From Varanus komodoensis (Eukaryota > Chordata > Lepidosauria > Squamata > Varanidae): a DNA stretch of 64,000 bases. Positions 1 to 10,662 of this stretch are shown here, piece by piece (the stretch's first letter is position 1; each line of letters starts with the position of its first letter). The notes beneath the pieces were generated by a model. The model worked only from the letters and a program-made list of their open reading frames with translations. It made no database searches and was not told the DNA's origin. The stretch lies in the NCBI RefSeq assembly GCF_004798865.1, contig NW_025335268.1, positions 110,843,027 through 110,907,026 of the forward strand, given 5' to 3'. The translations under genes and the position numbers were made by a program.

Positions 1-299
1 AAGTGGAAGAAGCAATGACAAACAGTCCTTTAAGATCAAAACAAAAAGCAGAGAAAGAAGCTGGAAGGTGGCAGGCACTCCTAAGTGGGTAGAAGAGGTG
101 TGCTTGCTTTGTCTTTCTCCTGTTGGTTACTCAATATTGGTTTTCTTGAATTCAGGTTATTGCAGAAAGATTGTCAAAAATTGCAGCTCTGCAAGTCAAA
201 CAGGTATGCCAGGTTTGGTCTGATATGAGAAACACACAGAGTTCATGGCTTCCTGCAGTGCCAGAAGTAAACAGTGGCATCTAACTGTTTCTTCTTTCA
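1..299. other. Unassigned single-copy-looking DNA
   Basis: AT-rich sequence with no recognisable coding segment, repeat family or RNA gene. Confidence 0.5.
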
Positions 300-480
300 A
301 CCAATGCCCATTATCAGGGCCACCACCAGAGCAATAGAAAGGTGGATGATGAGTGAGACCAGTTGTTTAATCAAATAACAAAGAGGAAGAACAAGTCCAA
401 GAGGGCCTTTCAGTGGATCTCTTCATGTGGGCCCTTGGCAAATGCCCAACCATGCTGAGCCTTGGCATCAGAGTGGGTTC
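300..480 (+). repeat. Dispersed repeat of unknown family, copy A
   Basis: This stretch shares an ordered set of words with 8341-8500: CACCACCA, then GGAAGAACAA, a GAGGGC block, GGCAAATG and an ACCATGC block, in the same order and orientation. Two diverged copies 8 kb apart indicate an interspersed repeat. A weaker third match (GGGCCCTTGGCAGA) lies near 62520-62575. No terminal repeats or coding sequence were seen, so the class is unknown; a non-autonomous DNA transposon is one possibility. Confidence 0.45.
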
Positions 481-545
481 TTTTGATTACCCCTCTGGTT
501 TGTGATCATCTACTAGCTTACATTCCGTTAGAATATTCTGCCTGT

Positions 546-885
546 TCAGTGATGCCTGAAAGTTTCTGCAAGACTAATAAATCTTGCTTGCTTCGTATTC
601 ATCCACCACATACAAATCTTCAATAACTCTGAATTAGGTACCTTCTGTGTTATCACACATGGGAGCCATCTACAATATTCTTTTTTAGGTGTGGTGTCCA
701 GAACGGCACTCATATCACAAGTGTGGTCACACCACAATTTCTATAAAGGGACTATGATACTGACAATTTTATTTTGGTTTGTTTCCTAGATATGACTCAG
801 CATGCAATTTTCCTTTTCAAAGCTGCTGCTCAGTGGATCAACACTTTCTTTGAGATGTCCACCACAATCCCATGTGGATCCAAAA
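546..885 (-). mobile_element. CR1-like LINE fragment, 3' part of ORF2
   Basis: Read on the minus strand this gives degenerate CR1 ORF2 sequence downstream of the reverse transcriptase core. The part around 640-740 corresponds to the family segment that usually reads R-P-H-L-E-Y-C-V-Q-F-W-S-P-H, here decayed to a CDHTCDMSAVL-like form. The part 760-885 corresponds to the upstream block that usually reads like ERDLGVVVDSSMKVSTQC. It abuts a plus-strand CR1 at about 885, giving a head-to-head junction of two 5'-truncated LINEs. Old, with several frame breaks. Confidence 0.55.
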
Positions 886-1565
886 TTGGCCTTAAATCAG
901 AAACAAAGAGTGCTCATCAATGGTGCCTTCTCAAACTGGATGAAGGTAACGAGTGGGGTGCTGCAGGATTCAGTCCTGGGCCCAGTGCTCTTCAACATCT
1001 TTATTAATGATTTGGATGAGGAAGTACAAGGAAAGATAATCACATTTGCAGATGATACAAAACTGGGTGGAATAGCAAACACCCTAGAATACAGAATGAA
1101 GATCCATGGTGGGCTGAAAGCAACAGAATGAGATTCAGTAGGGACAAATACCAAGTCCTCCACCTGGGAAAAAGAAACCAAATGCATTGATACAAGATCA
1201 GGAATATGTGGCTCAACAGCACTGAAAAAGGGAAAGACCATAACAGTCTAAATATAAGCCAATGATGTGATGCAGCTGCAAAAAGGGCAAATGCTATATT
1301 GGGATGCATTAACAGAAGTATAACTTGCAAATCAGGAGAATTGGTAGTTCCTCTATACTCCTCACTAGTCAGTCCTCATTTGGAATACTGTGTCCAGTTG
1401 TGTGCAGCAAGATTGAAGCAAGATGCAGGGGAAATTAGAAGGGGTCCAGAGGAGGGCAGCAAAAATGATCCAGGGTTTGGAAACACTGCCCTATGAGGAG
1501 ATACTGAGAGAACTGGACATGTTCAGCCTTGAGAAGTGAAGAATGAGGCTGGACATGACATCCCT

Positions 1566-2250
1566 TGTTGGGAAACTCCAAATAAACCTTTGTAGAGAAA
1601 GTTACTTATGTGTGCCTTTTCGATATAAAATCAAACTCCAGTGTCCCTGTTCCTCTTGTCCAGAAAGAACTGGAGCTTTTGACCAAGTTCCACATGCTTG
1701 GGAAAGCAGACAGACCTGGGGCTCCATTATTCATACATTTCCTCACATAATCAAACAAGCCATTGGGGAAGCTATGCTTCCTTTCCAATGTAGAAATACC
1801 TATATAGCCAACCTTTGTGTCAAGGAATTCTGTATCTATAGTTACAAAACCCACAACATTTTAAATCTTTTAGATTTCTGTAACATCTGAATTGTTCTAT
1901 TTGTTATGTTACCCAAACCTTCAATGGGTCATGATGTTTTTCCTGATGCCTATAATGATTTCTCAATGTTTCTGTAGTATTCCCCATTGTCCTTTCCTTC
2001 TCACTCATTCAGAATCTCATCACTGCCTTGAAACTCTGTACATGACTCACAACTTATAAAAAACTGTCTGTGCTCTGCAAGCTTGTAGTTGGTGGGCGTA
2101 CCTCTACACAGCACTGTTGTACATTTGGTCACTGCAGAGGGGTTTTCCTGGGTGTTCTCACCCATAAAACTGCTGAGGTTTGAGGCAAAGTTGTCTACCT
2201 GAGGAACCGAGTGTACTTTCTCTGAGCTGCGATTCCGGGATTACCTGACA
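1566..2250. mobile_element. Probable solo LTR inserted in the CR1
   Basis: This 685-bp block splits the CR1 and shows no LINE sequence. It begins TGTTGGG and ends TTACCTGACA, so it has the TG...CA termini of an LTR, and the last 200 bases contain a TATA-like TTATAAAAAA (about 2055-2065). The 8-mer TGACATCC occurs on both sides of the block (1556-1563 and 2246-2253), though the bases directly abutting the TG/CA ends match only in part. No internal viral genes are present. Family is unknown; an endogenous-retrovirus-type LTR is the best guess. It is younger than its CR1 host. Confidence 0.45.
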
Positions 2251-2329
2251 TCCTCTATAAGTACCTCAAAGGCTGTCTCAAAGAGGAAGGGCAATATCTC
2301 TTCTTGCTGATACCAGAGTGTAGGACATT

Positions 2330-2420
2330 GAATAATTGTTGTAAGCCGCTCCGAGGCTTCGGCGAATGGGGCAGCATAAAAATGTTTTAATAAAATAAAA
2401 ATAAATAAAATAAAATAATC
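2330..2420 (+). mobile_element. L2-clade LINE 3' tail inserted in the CR1
   Basis: The block TTGTAAGCCGCTCCGAGGCT, then a GGGGCAGCATAAAAATG segment and an A-rich AATAAAATAAA tail, is the 3' end of the L2-clade LINEs seen elsewhere here (for example 14170-14250). CR1 sequence continues on both sides, so this is a short 5'-truncated insertion. A hexamer AATAAT lies at both edges, a possible short target duplication. Confidence 0.7.
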
Positions 2421-2652
2421 AATTCAAGTTGCGGCAACACAGATATCAGGAAAAGTGTCCTCACTGTCAGAATATATCAGTGGAAACAGTTGCCTAGAGA
2501 GGTTAGGGGCTCTCCCACACTAGAGACATTCAGAAAGAAACTAAATAGCCATCTGAATGGGATGGTGTAAACTGGTGACCTACAAAAGGAGGGGGTTGGA
2601 CCCAATGGCCTTCATGGCTCCTTCCAACTCTACCATTCTATGATTCTATGAT

Positions 2653-3094
2653 CCCAAGTTCTCTTTCTTGGTTAATCAAAGTCCTCCCATGCCCCATCAG
2701 CATATATCTGATGTTGAGAGCTTTGCCACAACATGCAACATTTTCTTCCACTTGCATTGACATATATTTGCCATTTTGATACCATTCTTCTAGCTTAGAG
2801 AGTGTTAGGTATATGAAACACTGCCTGTAATACATTGCATGGTTCTGCCCACTAACCATAGTGGGAGGGAAGGGGCTAATGCCATAGACAAAATGAGACT
2901 AAGCTCTCAGATTGAACTATGTCATTCCTGCCCATTCCTCTAAATAAACCTTCCTAGGTTTTGTTAAAAAGCCTCTCAGTGTGGATTCTATCAGATCCAG
3001 GTGCAAGCAGCAGTATCTTAACTAAAGCTGCTGTTTAATGCTTAACCTCTTCTGAACATGAATATAAACAAATAGAGAACAGGTTCCCAACAGA
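2653..3094. other. Unassigned, AT-rich
   Basis: No coding or repeat motif was recognised with confidence. It may include decayed 3' sequence of the minus-strand CR1 that follows. Confidence 0.4.
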
Positions 3095-4570
3095 GAGATC
3101 TTCTGAAGCTTCCCACAATCCCTTTTTGTTTTAACCTCCCTAAAAATTTGGCATAATCAGCAAACTTTCACTCCTAATTCTATATATTGATTAACAAGTT
3201 GAAAAGTATGGGTCCCAATGGGAACTTTGTGGGATCCCAATGTTTACATTCCTTCACTGAGATTTTTTTCATTTATGCCACATCTCTGCCTTCTTTTCTT
3301 TATTCTTTATTTATTGCAAACATTTGTATCCCGTCCTTCCTCATAAGTGGTCATGACGGCTTACATCCTTTAAGCAGTTACTGATGCATAGGAGGACTTC
3401 TCCTCTTATTCTATAAGACGCATATTATGCTAGGTTGACTCAGGCATGTTTAAGACACTTAAAACTTGGAAGTCCAAGTAAGCAAAGTCTAGCAGATTAC
3501 CGTTGTCCACAGATTCATTCACACTCTTAAAGAAGTGTAACACATTGGTGATACAGGATTCATTCTCAGAAAGGCTTATACATGCTTACTAATTTCATCT
3601 TTAACCATGCTTCCAACCAATTTACTTGGATCAGATATTAAGTTAGATGATATGTAATTTCATGGATACTCTCCTGGATTCCTTTTAAATACCTGGCATT
3701 ATACTCCCCATTTTCCTGTTGTTGGGTAGAGTGGCTGATTTGAAAGACATCTTATGTCATTCATGTTGTTGTCAGAGGAACATCCATTTCACATTCAGAA
3801 TACCATCTGGATTTAGTGATTTATTAGCTTTCAGTTTGACACTAAGTTCAAGAACTTTATCTTTTGTCACCACAACAAAAGATTTCACTTCCTGGAATCA
3901 TCTCTTTAGTAACATCTATCTTTCTATATCTTCTGCAGAAGAATAAAAAATAAATTCAGGTTTTCCACAAGCTCCTGATCTTCCTTTATTACTTCTTTAT
4001 TGTCATCTAATGCTCCAGATCTCTCAATAGTTGTTTCCTCCTTCTGAGATATTGAAAACATTCTTTATTGTTGGCCTTAATGGTGATAACAATGTGCTCC
4101 TAAAATGCCCCTTTATATCTCTTATTGCATTTGCTTTGTGCACATTTACAAGTATGTTCCTTTTTGTTCTCATCATTTAGGAAAGACTTCCATTCTCAGA
4201 AAGGACCCTCCTTTTTCCTTCCTTGATGTTGTTCATTAACCGTGGTGATTACCTCTTAGACTTGATGCTACCTTTCTTATCACCCAAGGCATTCTAGCTT
4301 AACTTCTATTATATCACTTCTGGTAACTTCCAAGTATTTTCATACACATTCCAGTTGGACTTATATTAGTGCAGTTTAAGTAACCTCCAAATATTTTTGA
4401 GATATTTAATCCCTTTCTCTCCCCAATGAAACTTCGTTTTTACCAGTTCCTTCATGGCAGTAAAGTATCCTCTTTTGTAGACAAATGTGATAGTGTTGTA
4501 CTTCCTTAGCACAGTTCCAGTTAAATATATTTAAATCTGATAGCACTGTGTTCACTGGTTTGTCAACACT
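3095..4570 (-). mobile_element. CR1 LINE, degenerate reverse-transcriptase region
   Basis: Read on the minus strand, CR1 ORF2 blocks occur in the right order. A segment like KANKSLNPDGI (family NKSPGPDGIHPR) lies near 3795-3835. A segment like ESCITNVLHFFKSVNESVDN followed by YLDF (family KSCLTNLLTFFEGVNKHVDN...YLDFQKAFD) lies near 3455-3570. A decayed G-S-V-L-G-P-I-L-F-N and F-A-D block lies near 3150-3215. The rest, to about 4570, is the less conserved linker between endonuclease and RT. A short L2 tail interrupts it at 3288-3372. Very old. Confidence 0.65.
3288..3372 (-). mobile_element. L2-like 3' tail fragment
   Basis: The minus strand reads TGTAAGCCGTCATGACCACT, then a GGACGGGATACAAATGTTTG-type block and AATAAATAAAG. 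This is the L2 tail pattern (TGTAAGCCG...GGGGCGGCATACAAAT...AATAAA). It lies between CR1 blocks, so it is an insertion into the older LINE. Confidence 0.6.
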
Positions 4571-5189
4571 CATCCCTGCATAGCACCACTAGGGTAGGAA
4601 TGAAACTCAGTGGAATCCTGCCCTCTAGAATTCACAAACTTGGTCTTGTACTTGGCCCAGTCTTGCAAAGTGAGCCAAGCTGAGAGGAAATCTGTGAATG
4701 CTAATGGAACTGAAGTTGCAAAACAGCAATCTTCGGCTTCAGGTAGTGCGGAAGAAGGATGCTGCTTGCACAGCAGTTGTGCAGGGATCCATCCTGGCAA
4801 GATGTACATGAAGAACCTTCTTTGTTAGGTACAGCAGCACTGCTGCATGTGGCACAGAAAAGGGATCCTGCATTGGCAGTGGGCAGTGGGCCTCGCCAGG
4901 AATGGAACTCCATATGGCTGCTGCCCAAGCAGCATCCTTCTTCCACCTCAGGTGGAGCAGCACAAATGGCTGCTGCAGGCAGCATAGAAGAGGAACAGCA
5001 TATGGGACTCAGTTCCTGATGAGTACCCCGTGAACACTGGGTATTCTTTGCCAGGGTCATGCCAAAGTGGACCAGAATCTGGGGAGCTGAGCTCAGAGAG
5101 TCTGTTGGTTGCCCAGGCCCAATACAGATTCCTCCATACCGCCAGGAACCATTCAGGCTTCCATTTAATTCCAAGGTCACCTTCCCTCT
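4571..5189. other. Unassigned, moderate GC, with a long-range inverted repeat
   Basis: Several reading frames of 70-159 codons overlap on both strands here, but none resembles a known protein. They look like chance openness in Cys/Ser-rich, locally self-complementary DNA. The clearest structure is the inverted repeat at 4750-4944, listed separately. Confidence 0.5.
4750..4944. repeat. 19-bp perfect inverted repeat with 157-bp spacer
   Basis: Bases 4750-4768 (GGAAGAAGGATGCTGCTTG) are the exact reverse complement of 4926-4944. The spacer has no TE motif I recognise. Arms are not flanked by an obvious target duplication. Confidence 0.85.
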
Positions 5190-5320
5190 GATCAGTTGCT
5201 GAGGAGTTGGGCAGCAGGAGGTCTTGCACCCATGCTGTTTGCCACTGCATGTACAAGTACAGGACTAGATGGACCTTGGGTTTGATACAGCATGGCTTTT
5301 CTTATGTTCTTATTATCAGT
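5190..5320 (+). mobile_element. CR1 LINE 3' end
   Basis: The block GTTGCTGAGGAGTTGGGCAG, then GGACTAGATGGACCTTGG, a CAGCATGGCTTTTC block and the octamer-type end CTTATGTTCTTATT, is the 3' terminus of a CR1 subfamily common in squamates. Only about 130 bp is present, the usual 5'-truncated form. Confidence 0.75.
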
Positions 5321-5779
5321 TTGAGAGCAAAGTTGTTCAGGGCATCAAGAAATACAATCTCTTTCTCCTGTCTGGCACATGCATTTATTCAGTAAATGAG
5401 GGGGCAATTAAAGTCAGAGTTTATTACAATAGTTCCTCATTTGGATGCCTCCCTGATTTTATTACCCTTCTCAAGATCACTCTAAGCATTATGATCTGGA
5501 AGCCTGGTATTAGGCAACTGGGCGCCTAAATTCAAATCTTCACTGCTCTTTGGCAACTTGCAGGAGCGTGCAGAAAATCAGAAAACTGGAACATTGCTTG
5601 AAGAAATGGATGGATGGATTGATGGATGGTGCTATATATAATTTTTAACATGAGTTTCCAAAGAAGTTGAGCTGGAAACTACCAGATCTGTATAGTGGTG
5701 GCACAAAATGTTCACTTAGCATATGCTTAGAGGCAGCCATTGTGCTATATTACATGTTTCAAGACTGAGACTCTTGGGG
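5321..5779. other. Unassigned, includes a short GGAT repeat
   Basis: Nothing recognisable except an imperfect (GGAT)n microsatellite at about 5606-5630. Confidence 0.5.
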
Positions 5780-7625
5780 AGAGCTCTCTGAACTAGTCAG
5801 ACAGAGGCTGTTCCAGGTCCTCTAGGTAAGGGATCAGAACCTTCTGCTCCTGTGAATCACAGAGATGGGGAAGAACTGAGCAAGAGAAAATGTAATGAGC
5901 AGATGCCTCTGCCTGCTCATCCTTCAAAGCTGGAGCTTAGATTGAAACTGCTTCATAAGGAAGAAGGGGATTCTGTGCCTGATGTGAGGGAACAGGAACA
6001 GACGCTAACTGACTATTTTGCCCGTGTTTTCTCCAAACCAGGACAGGGGAGATCCACATGGGGGACTGGATGAGGCCAGGACACAGATTAGAATCACACC
6101 TCAAGGAACTCCTCAGGGCACTGGACATTACAGAAGGTGGCAGGCCCTGACAGGTTAAACCTGAGGGTATTTTGGGAGTTGGCAGGGGTACTCTCATGTC
6201 CTCTGGCCTCCATTTTTGAGGACTTGAGGAGAAGGGGTGAAGTTCCAGAGCACTGGAGGGTTGTGTCAATGGTCCCAATTTTTAAAAAGACTGGTAGAGG
6301 GGATATGGGGAATTACAGGCTGGTTAGCTTTACATCCATTCTAGGAAAGCCAATGGAAAGGCTCATAATAGCGAGAGATCTAGTAACCCTAGATAGGGAA
6401 GGGATGTTGGCAGCCACACAACATGGCTTCCGCAAAACCTGTCCTGCCAGACCTTGTGGAATTCTATGACAAGGTCTGAGGTGGCTAGATGGAGGGGATG
6501 GAGTAGATGTGATTTACCTGGATTTCAGCAAGGCCTTTGCCAAAGTGCCACATGATATCCTGAGAAATTGAGGATAGACTGATGCACTGTCCAATGGATT
6601 AGGGCATGGTTGAAGGATGGAAAGCAGAGGGTATCTATTGGTGGGGAATCATCAGGATGGAGAGCGGGGTCCCCCAGGGCTCTGTCATGGGACCGATCCT
6701 GTTCAATCTTTTCATCAATGACATGGAAGAGAGGGTGACCAGTCTGCTGATCAAATTTGCAGATGGTAATAAAAAAAAGGGGGGGGTCACAACTGAGAAG
6801 CAGGTGCTCCGGATCCAAAAAGACCTGGACAGACTATGGAAGTGGGTGGGAGACAACAGGATGGTGTCCAATGCAGATAAGTGCAAGGTCTTGTAATTGA
6901 GGATAGGAATGGATATCTTAAGTACAGGTTAGGGGACAAGTGGCTGGAGAGCTGCACTTTTGAAAAGGATCTTAGGATATTGTTCAACCACAGGCTAAAC
7001 TTGAGCCAGCAGTGTGATGTGGTGGTCAAGAGGGCAAACACTGGTTGCACAACCAGAAGCGTGGGCTCTAGATTGAGAGAGGTATTACTGCCATTCTATA
7101 CAACTCTGGTGTGCCCACACCTGAACTATTGTATTCAGTTCTGGGTGCCACATTACAGAAAGGATATAGCCAGGTTGGAATCAGTGCAGTGGACGGCCAC
7201 AAGGATGGTAGCTGGATTGCAGGGAAAGCCATATGAGGCAAGACTGAAGGTCTTTTCAGCCTGGAGGAGACTCTGTGGGGATCTGTTGGCAACATATAGG
7301 TACATGTGGGTGTTTCACATGGAGTCAGGTAGAGACCTGCCTTCCCCTGCAGAGGAGGGCAGAATGTGTTCAAATGGAGCAAAGCTCAGGGACCCAAGCT
7401 TCAATTTGGTTGCTCAGAAGTACTTCCTGACAGTTAGGACCCCTAGGGTATGGAATGGGCTTCCACAAGATGTGGTTGAAGCCCCATCAGTGAGCGTGTT
7501 GAAGGATCGGCTGGACATGCACATGGTAGGGTTAGGGTGAGCAGAGCCAGCTGGAGCCAGGGGTCAGACTAAATGGTCCAGGAGTTCCCTTCCTGCTTGC
7601 TCTGTTTCTATGTTTCTGTGTTCCT
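5780..7625 (+). mobile_element. CR1 LINE, 3' half with most of the RT and C-terminal domain
   Basis: Blocks in order: linker before the RT (5852-6073, EQEQTLTDYFARVFSKPGQG); WRVVSMVPIFKKTGRGDMGN followed by a YRLVSF block (6257-6330); VIYLDFSKAF-like sequence (6510-6545); GVPQGSVMGPILFNLFINDM (6666-6725); a F-A-D-G version of the F-A-D-D catalytic box (6758-6769). A 219-codon open C-terminal segment runs 6881-7540 (SQQCDVVVKRANTGC, VCPHLNYCIQFW, RVWNGLPQDVVEAPS). The 3' end holds the GTCAGACTAAATGGTCCAGG block and the repeats TGTTTCTATGTTTCTGTG. About 1.8 kb of a roughly 4.5-kb family. The last 650 bases are best preserved. The altered catalytic box and frame shifts mean it is dead. Confidence 0.9.
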
Positions 7626-8340
7626 ATGAAACTAAATTGTCTTCGTTTTATAGCCCATTTTGAGAATTGAGTCTACCCATGCTTAGCAAGGGACAGTGGC
7701 AAAGTCATGCCAGGGAGCATCAGGCCATGCTTCCATGGATTCATAGAGTGTTCAGTACTGCTTTCCTCTTCTCTGAAACAGGAGTATCTGTCATTTCCAT
7801 GTTTGCCAAAAAGTGTGTATTGTCATAGCTCCAGTTAGATCTTTCCAGGTTTAATATTCAGAACAAATATTTCAGCCCATCTTCAAACAGGAAGTTTTAA
7901 GGCAGGAGCATTCTGTATTCACATTTATTTATTTATAGCTCTGTGGCAATTCATTTATCCTGTTCATGTTGCAAATACCCTTTCAAGATAAATAGTCCAT
8001 ATTATTTTTCATATCAGATTATGTGCACACACATACCTGCCAGCTCTCTCACAGTTGTGAAAAACTGTGCCTGTAGTAAGGTACCCAGAAGCATAGCACT
8101 CACTGGAGAATTTGGAGAAAAGAGCCAGTTTCTTGCAAGAGCTGATTCGTGGGATTGCCATTTTCAGTTTTCTGCAATGATTCAACCAGTTCCTGTGCCC
8201 CATGCTTTTCTTCAGTGCATAGTTCTAAAAAATCAACATTCTGACTCACCATGATCATTAATCTTCTGTGTGGCTTGTAACAAGATGGGTAATCTATTGC
8301 AGTATCATATGTTGCAATGGTATCTCCTGCTCCACCTTCT
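7626..8340. other. Unassigned
   Basis: AT-rich DNA; the open frames of 64-103 codons at 7943-8254 have no recognisable motif and overlap on both strands. Confidence 0.5.
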
Positions 8341-8500
8341 CACCACCACTCTTGTCAGCATGGAAATGAGAGACAGTGAACATGCAGGTTGCAATGGTGA
8401 AAAGGAAGAACAATTCCAGAGGGCTCTTGTTGGTGAGCCCCTACTGGGGTATGGGTCCTTGGCAAATGTCCCACCATGCCTACCCTTGATGTTAGCCACA
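8341..8500 (+). repeat. Dispersed repeat of unknown family, copy B
   Basis: This is the partner of 300-480, with the same ordered words (CACCACCA, GGAAGAACAA, GAGGGCTC, CTTGGCAAATG, CACCATGCC). Here the block continues with CTACCCTTGATGTTAGCCAC. Direction is arbitrary, given as the orientation shared with copy A. Confidence 0.45.
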
Positions 8501-10104
8501 GTAGCATTATCTCTGAAGGAATATGAGCCACAGTCCTCAAATAAAATCTGTATGAATAGGACTCGCTGACTTTGATGGGGATTGTCCAGCATATGCAGTT
8601 TCAGTTTCACCTTGTGCTGCACATGTAGCGTCACAGACCTGACCGCAAACTGGCTGTGTAGCAAGAGGTTAGTGTGCAGAATATTTACTGAAAGCATTGC
8701 ACTACATATTCAAGTAAAAGTAGCACAGAACTAGAAACTTTGTGGTGAATTGTTCCCTGAAAGTTTACCTTATATTTTACAGTTGACCCACCAGCCCATG
8801 AGCAAACATAGTAAATGAGAATGCACCTTCTGGACAAAATTTTGCATCTCAAATTTGAACTCCAGGTCAACCCATTTTCTACAGGTCAAGAACAACTTTC
8901 TTATTGAGGTGGTCATTATTTTAAATGTGTATAGTGTATAGCACATGGCTGGATTGCATTACTGCTGTCTTCGTTGACTCAACTGATAAAGAAGAGTAAC
9001 TTGGACACTTGGATTGAGTGACAGCAGGTAACTGGTTTTCACAGACCAGAATTCTATGTTTATTCTGCATATGTTAGGGGAGAAGCTAAGATCAAGTGAA
9101 GTCTGAGTAATCGTCATGATGGGGATGGAGGTGAGTGCAGGAAAGCAAGAGACCTGGCAGTGCCTGTATAGGCTTTGTGAAATAGACTAATGAGAAAAAT
9201 GCACTCTGCTCCCTCCCACATAAGTTCCTTCTCTCCAACTGGTTTCTATAACCAAGCAACTGCAGCAGGAGTTACAGCCTTTAGGGTCAGTGGCACATTT
9301 TGAGAGAGATTAATGGGTATTCCCACAAAATGGCTGCCACATGATGTGCAGTGGGCCACAAGCTGCCCATTTCCAAAAGGCAACTAATGAGTATAGAATA
9401 AAAGTAACTGGCTCAAGAGCCTAAATACAAGGCAGAATTCAACTCTGAGCACCAGAAGACAAAACTATTCTTTTGAATCTGCAGATTCTGCTCCACATTT
9501 ATTTCACAGAAGGCAAACTGAGGAGGCACAGATACTGGTAATGTCACCAAGAAACTGTGTCCAAGGCATTTGGAGAGTCTAAATTTCAAATGCAAAATCA
9601 GATATTTGCTGAGCCAAAACACAATGAAATACCCTTTTCACAGAAGGCACATGACTGATGTTCAGAGAAACACAAACACCCAAAATTACACACACAGAGA
9701 CTCAAGGCATACACAAGAACACACAGAGATACCACACATCACACAAAGACTTCTCCTTGTTCCTTACCTCCATTTAGCTGGCAGTATCTTCCTATCATCA
9801 CCACACATAGCTCACCTTTTACCCCCTTTTGGCTGACTAGACATACTGAGTGGCAATGACCCAGGAATTTTCTAACAATATCCTGTGGCCCAGAGCCATT
9901 CTTGGAAAGAAAGATGTTCCTGAAGTGGCATTTTATCATGCAGTATGCCAGCCTTCCAGTTGAAAAGCATTTTAATTTAAAAAATTAAGTCAGGAGTATC
10001 AGGGAATCTAGTTGACACAAAGAGAAGTGTCTGCCCATGGGTACCAGGTTGGACATCCCAGAATACTGACAATTTACAGCTGTCATATATTCACCAAGGC
10101 ATTA
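8501..10104. other. Unassigned; CA-rich patch inside
   Basis: No gene or repeat recognised in 1.6 kb apart from a CA-rich stretch at about 9660-9745 (scattered CACA words rather than a clean microsatellite). Confidence 0.5.
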
Positions 10105-10237
10105 AGATGCAATCCCGTGCATATTTAGACAATAAAATGACCGATGAATCCTAGCATTCCCCATTCACCCATGCTACCTAAGGAATGCTAGGAGTTGTAG
10201 GATACCCTCCCCCCCAAACATGCATAAGGTTGCACTT
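10105..10237. repeat. Fold-back (MITE-like) repeat, ATGCAATCC family
   Basis: The left end reads ATGCAATCCCGTGCATATTT and the right end, reverse-complemented, reads AAGTGCAACCTTATGCATGT. The interior is also self-complementary (CCTAGCATTCC against GGAATGCTAGG). Copies with the same ends occur at 28907-29025 and 63633-63760, with partial copies at 47507-47582, 46708-46760 and 52526-52612. The structure suggests a palindromic non-autonomous DNA element. Confidence 0.55.
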
Positions 10238-10568
10238 TTCAATTGCTAATTAGTCACTTTGTTAGCTAATTAACAAGCGATACCAGACTCTAAGGACTGT
10301 TCTTTTTCCAATGTATGTGTGTGTCCACTAATTAGCAAGATAGCAATTTCTTCAGAAAACATGAAAGAGAAAGTTACTGATGGAGAAAATTGGTTTCTAG
10401 CAATAAGCTGTAGGAAGCCTGTTTTTCAATAAAAGAGTAGCAAAGCAAGCCACTGTTCCCATTTTGGAAATAGCTATCCTATCCCAATGTCATTTCCTGA
10501 AGGTGCTGAGATGCAAGCAAAACTCCTTTGCACACTCCATTAAGAACCCTAAGGAAGCAATATATCAG
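10238..10568. other. Unassigned
   Basis: Nothing recognised. Confidence 0.5.
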
Positions 10569-10662
10569 GCTTCCTCAACATTGTCTATGCCAAATAATTT
10601 GGATTACAATGCCCAGCATTCCTGACCATTAGCTATGCTAGCTAGGGCTGATGTAGGCTTGG
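10569..10662. repeat. Fold-back repeat, TTGGACTACAA family
   Basis: It contains TTGGATTACAATGCCCAGCA, a CCTGACCATTAGCTATGCTA block and GGGCTGATGTAGG. This resembles the widespread amniote palindromic repeat whose arms read TGGACTACAACTCCCA and TGGGAGTTGTAGTCCA. Related copies are at 36523-36652 and 54826-54965. Confidence 0.45.

Larger units (their letters stand above)
885..2652 (+). mobile_element. CR1 LINE, 5'-truncated, carrying two later insertions
   Basis: The element opens inside the reverse transcriptase: residues QRVLINGAFSNWMKVTSGV, then a decayed G-V-P-Q-G-S block, VLGPVLFNIFINDLDEEVQGKI and FADDTKLGG (the F-A-D-D catalytic box, near 1045-1070). Later blocks include GCINRSITCKSGELVVPLYS (1293-1360) and PHLEYCVQLCA (1373-1407). 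The sequence breaks at 1565, resumes at 2251 with TATAAGTACCTCAAAGGCTG, breaks at about 2330 for an L2 tail and resumes at about 2420. It ends in the CR1 3' signature (GGTTGGACCCAATGGCCTTC, then ATTCTATGATTCTATGA at 2636-2652). It is long dead, with stops and shifted frames. Confidence 0.85.

Noticed and set aside
897-1330. Minus-strand frames of 96-114 codons
   Set aside because: They are antisense shadows of the plus-strand CR1 reverse transcriptase.
1564-2245. Reading 1564-2245 as a hAT transposon because of the 8-bp TGACATCC repeat
   Set aside because: The ends under that reading show no inverted repeats. The TG...CA ends two to five bases away fit an LTR better, though the call remains uncertain.
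4701-5180. 159-codon minus-strand frame as a gene
   Set aside because: No motif, overlapping equally open frames on the other strand, and no promoter or splice context.
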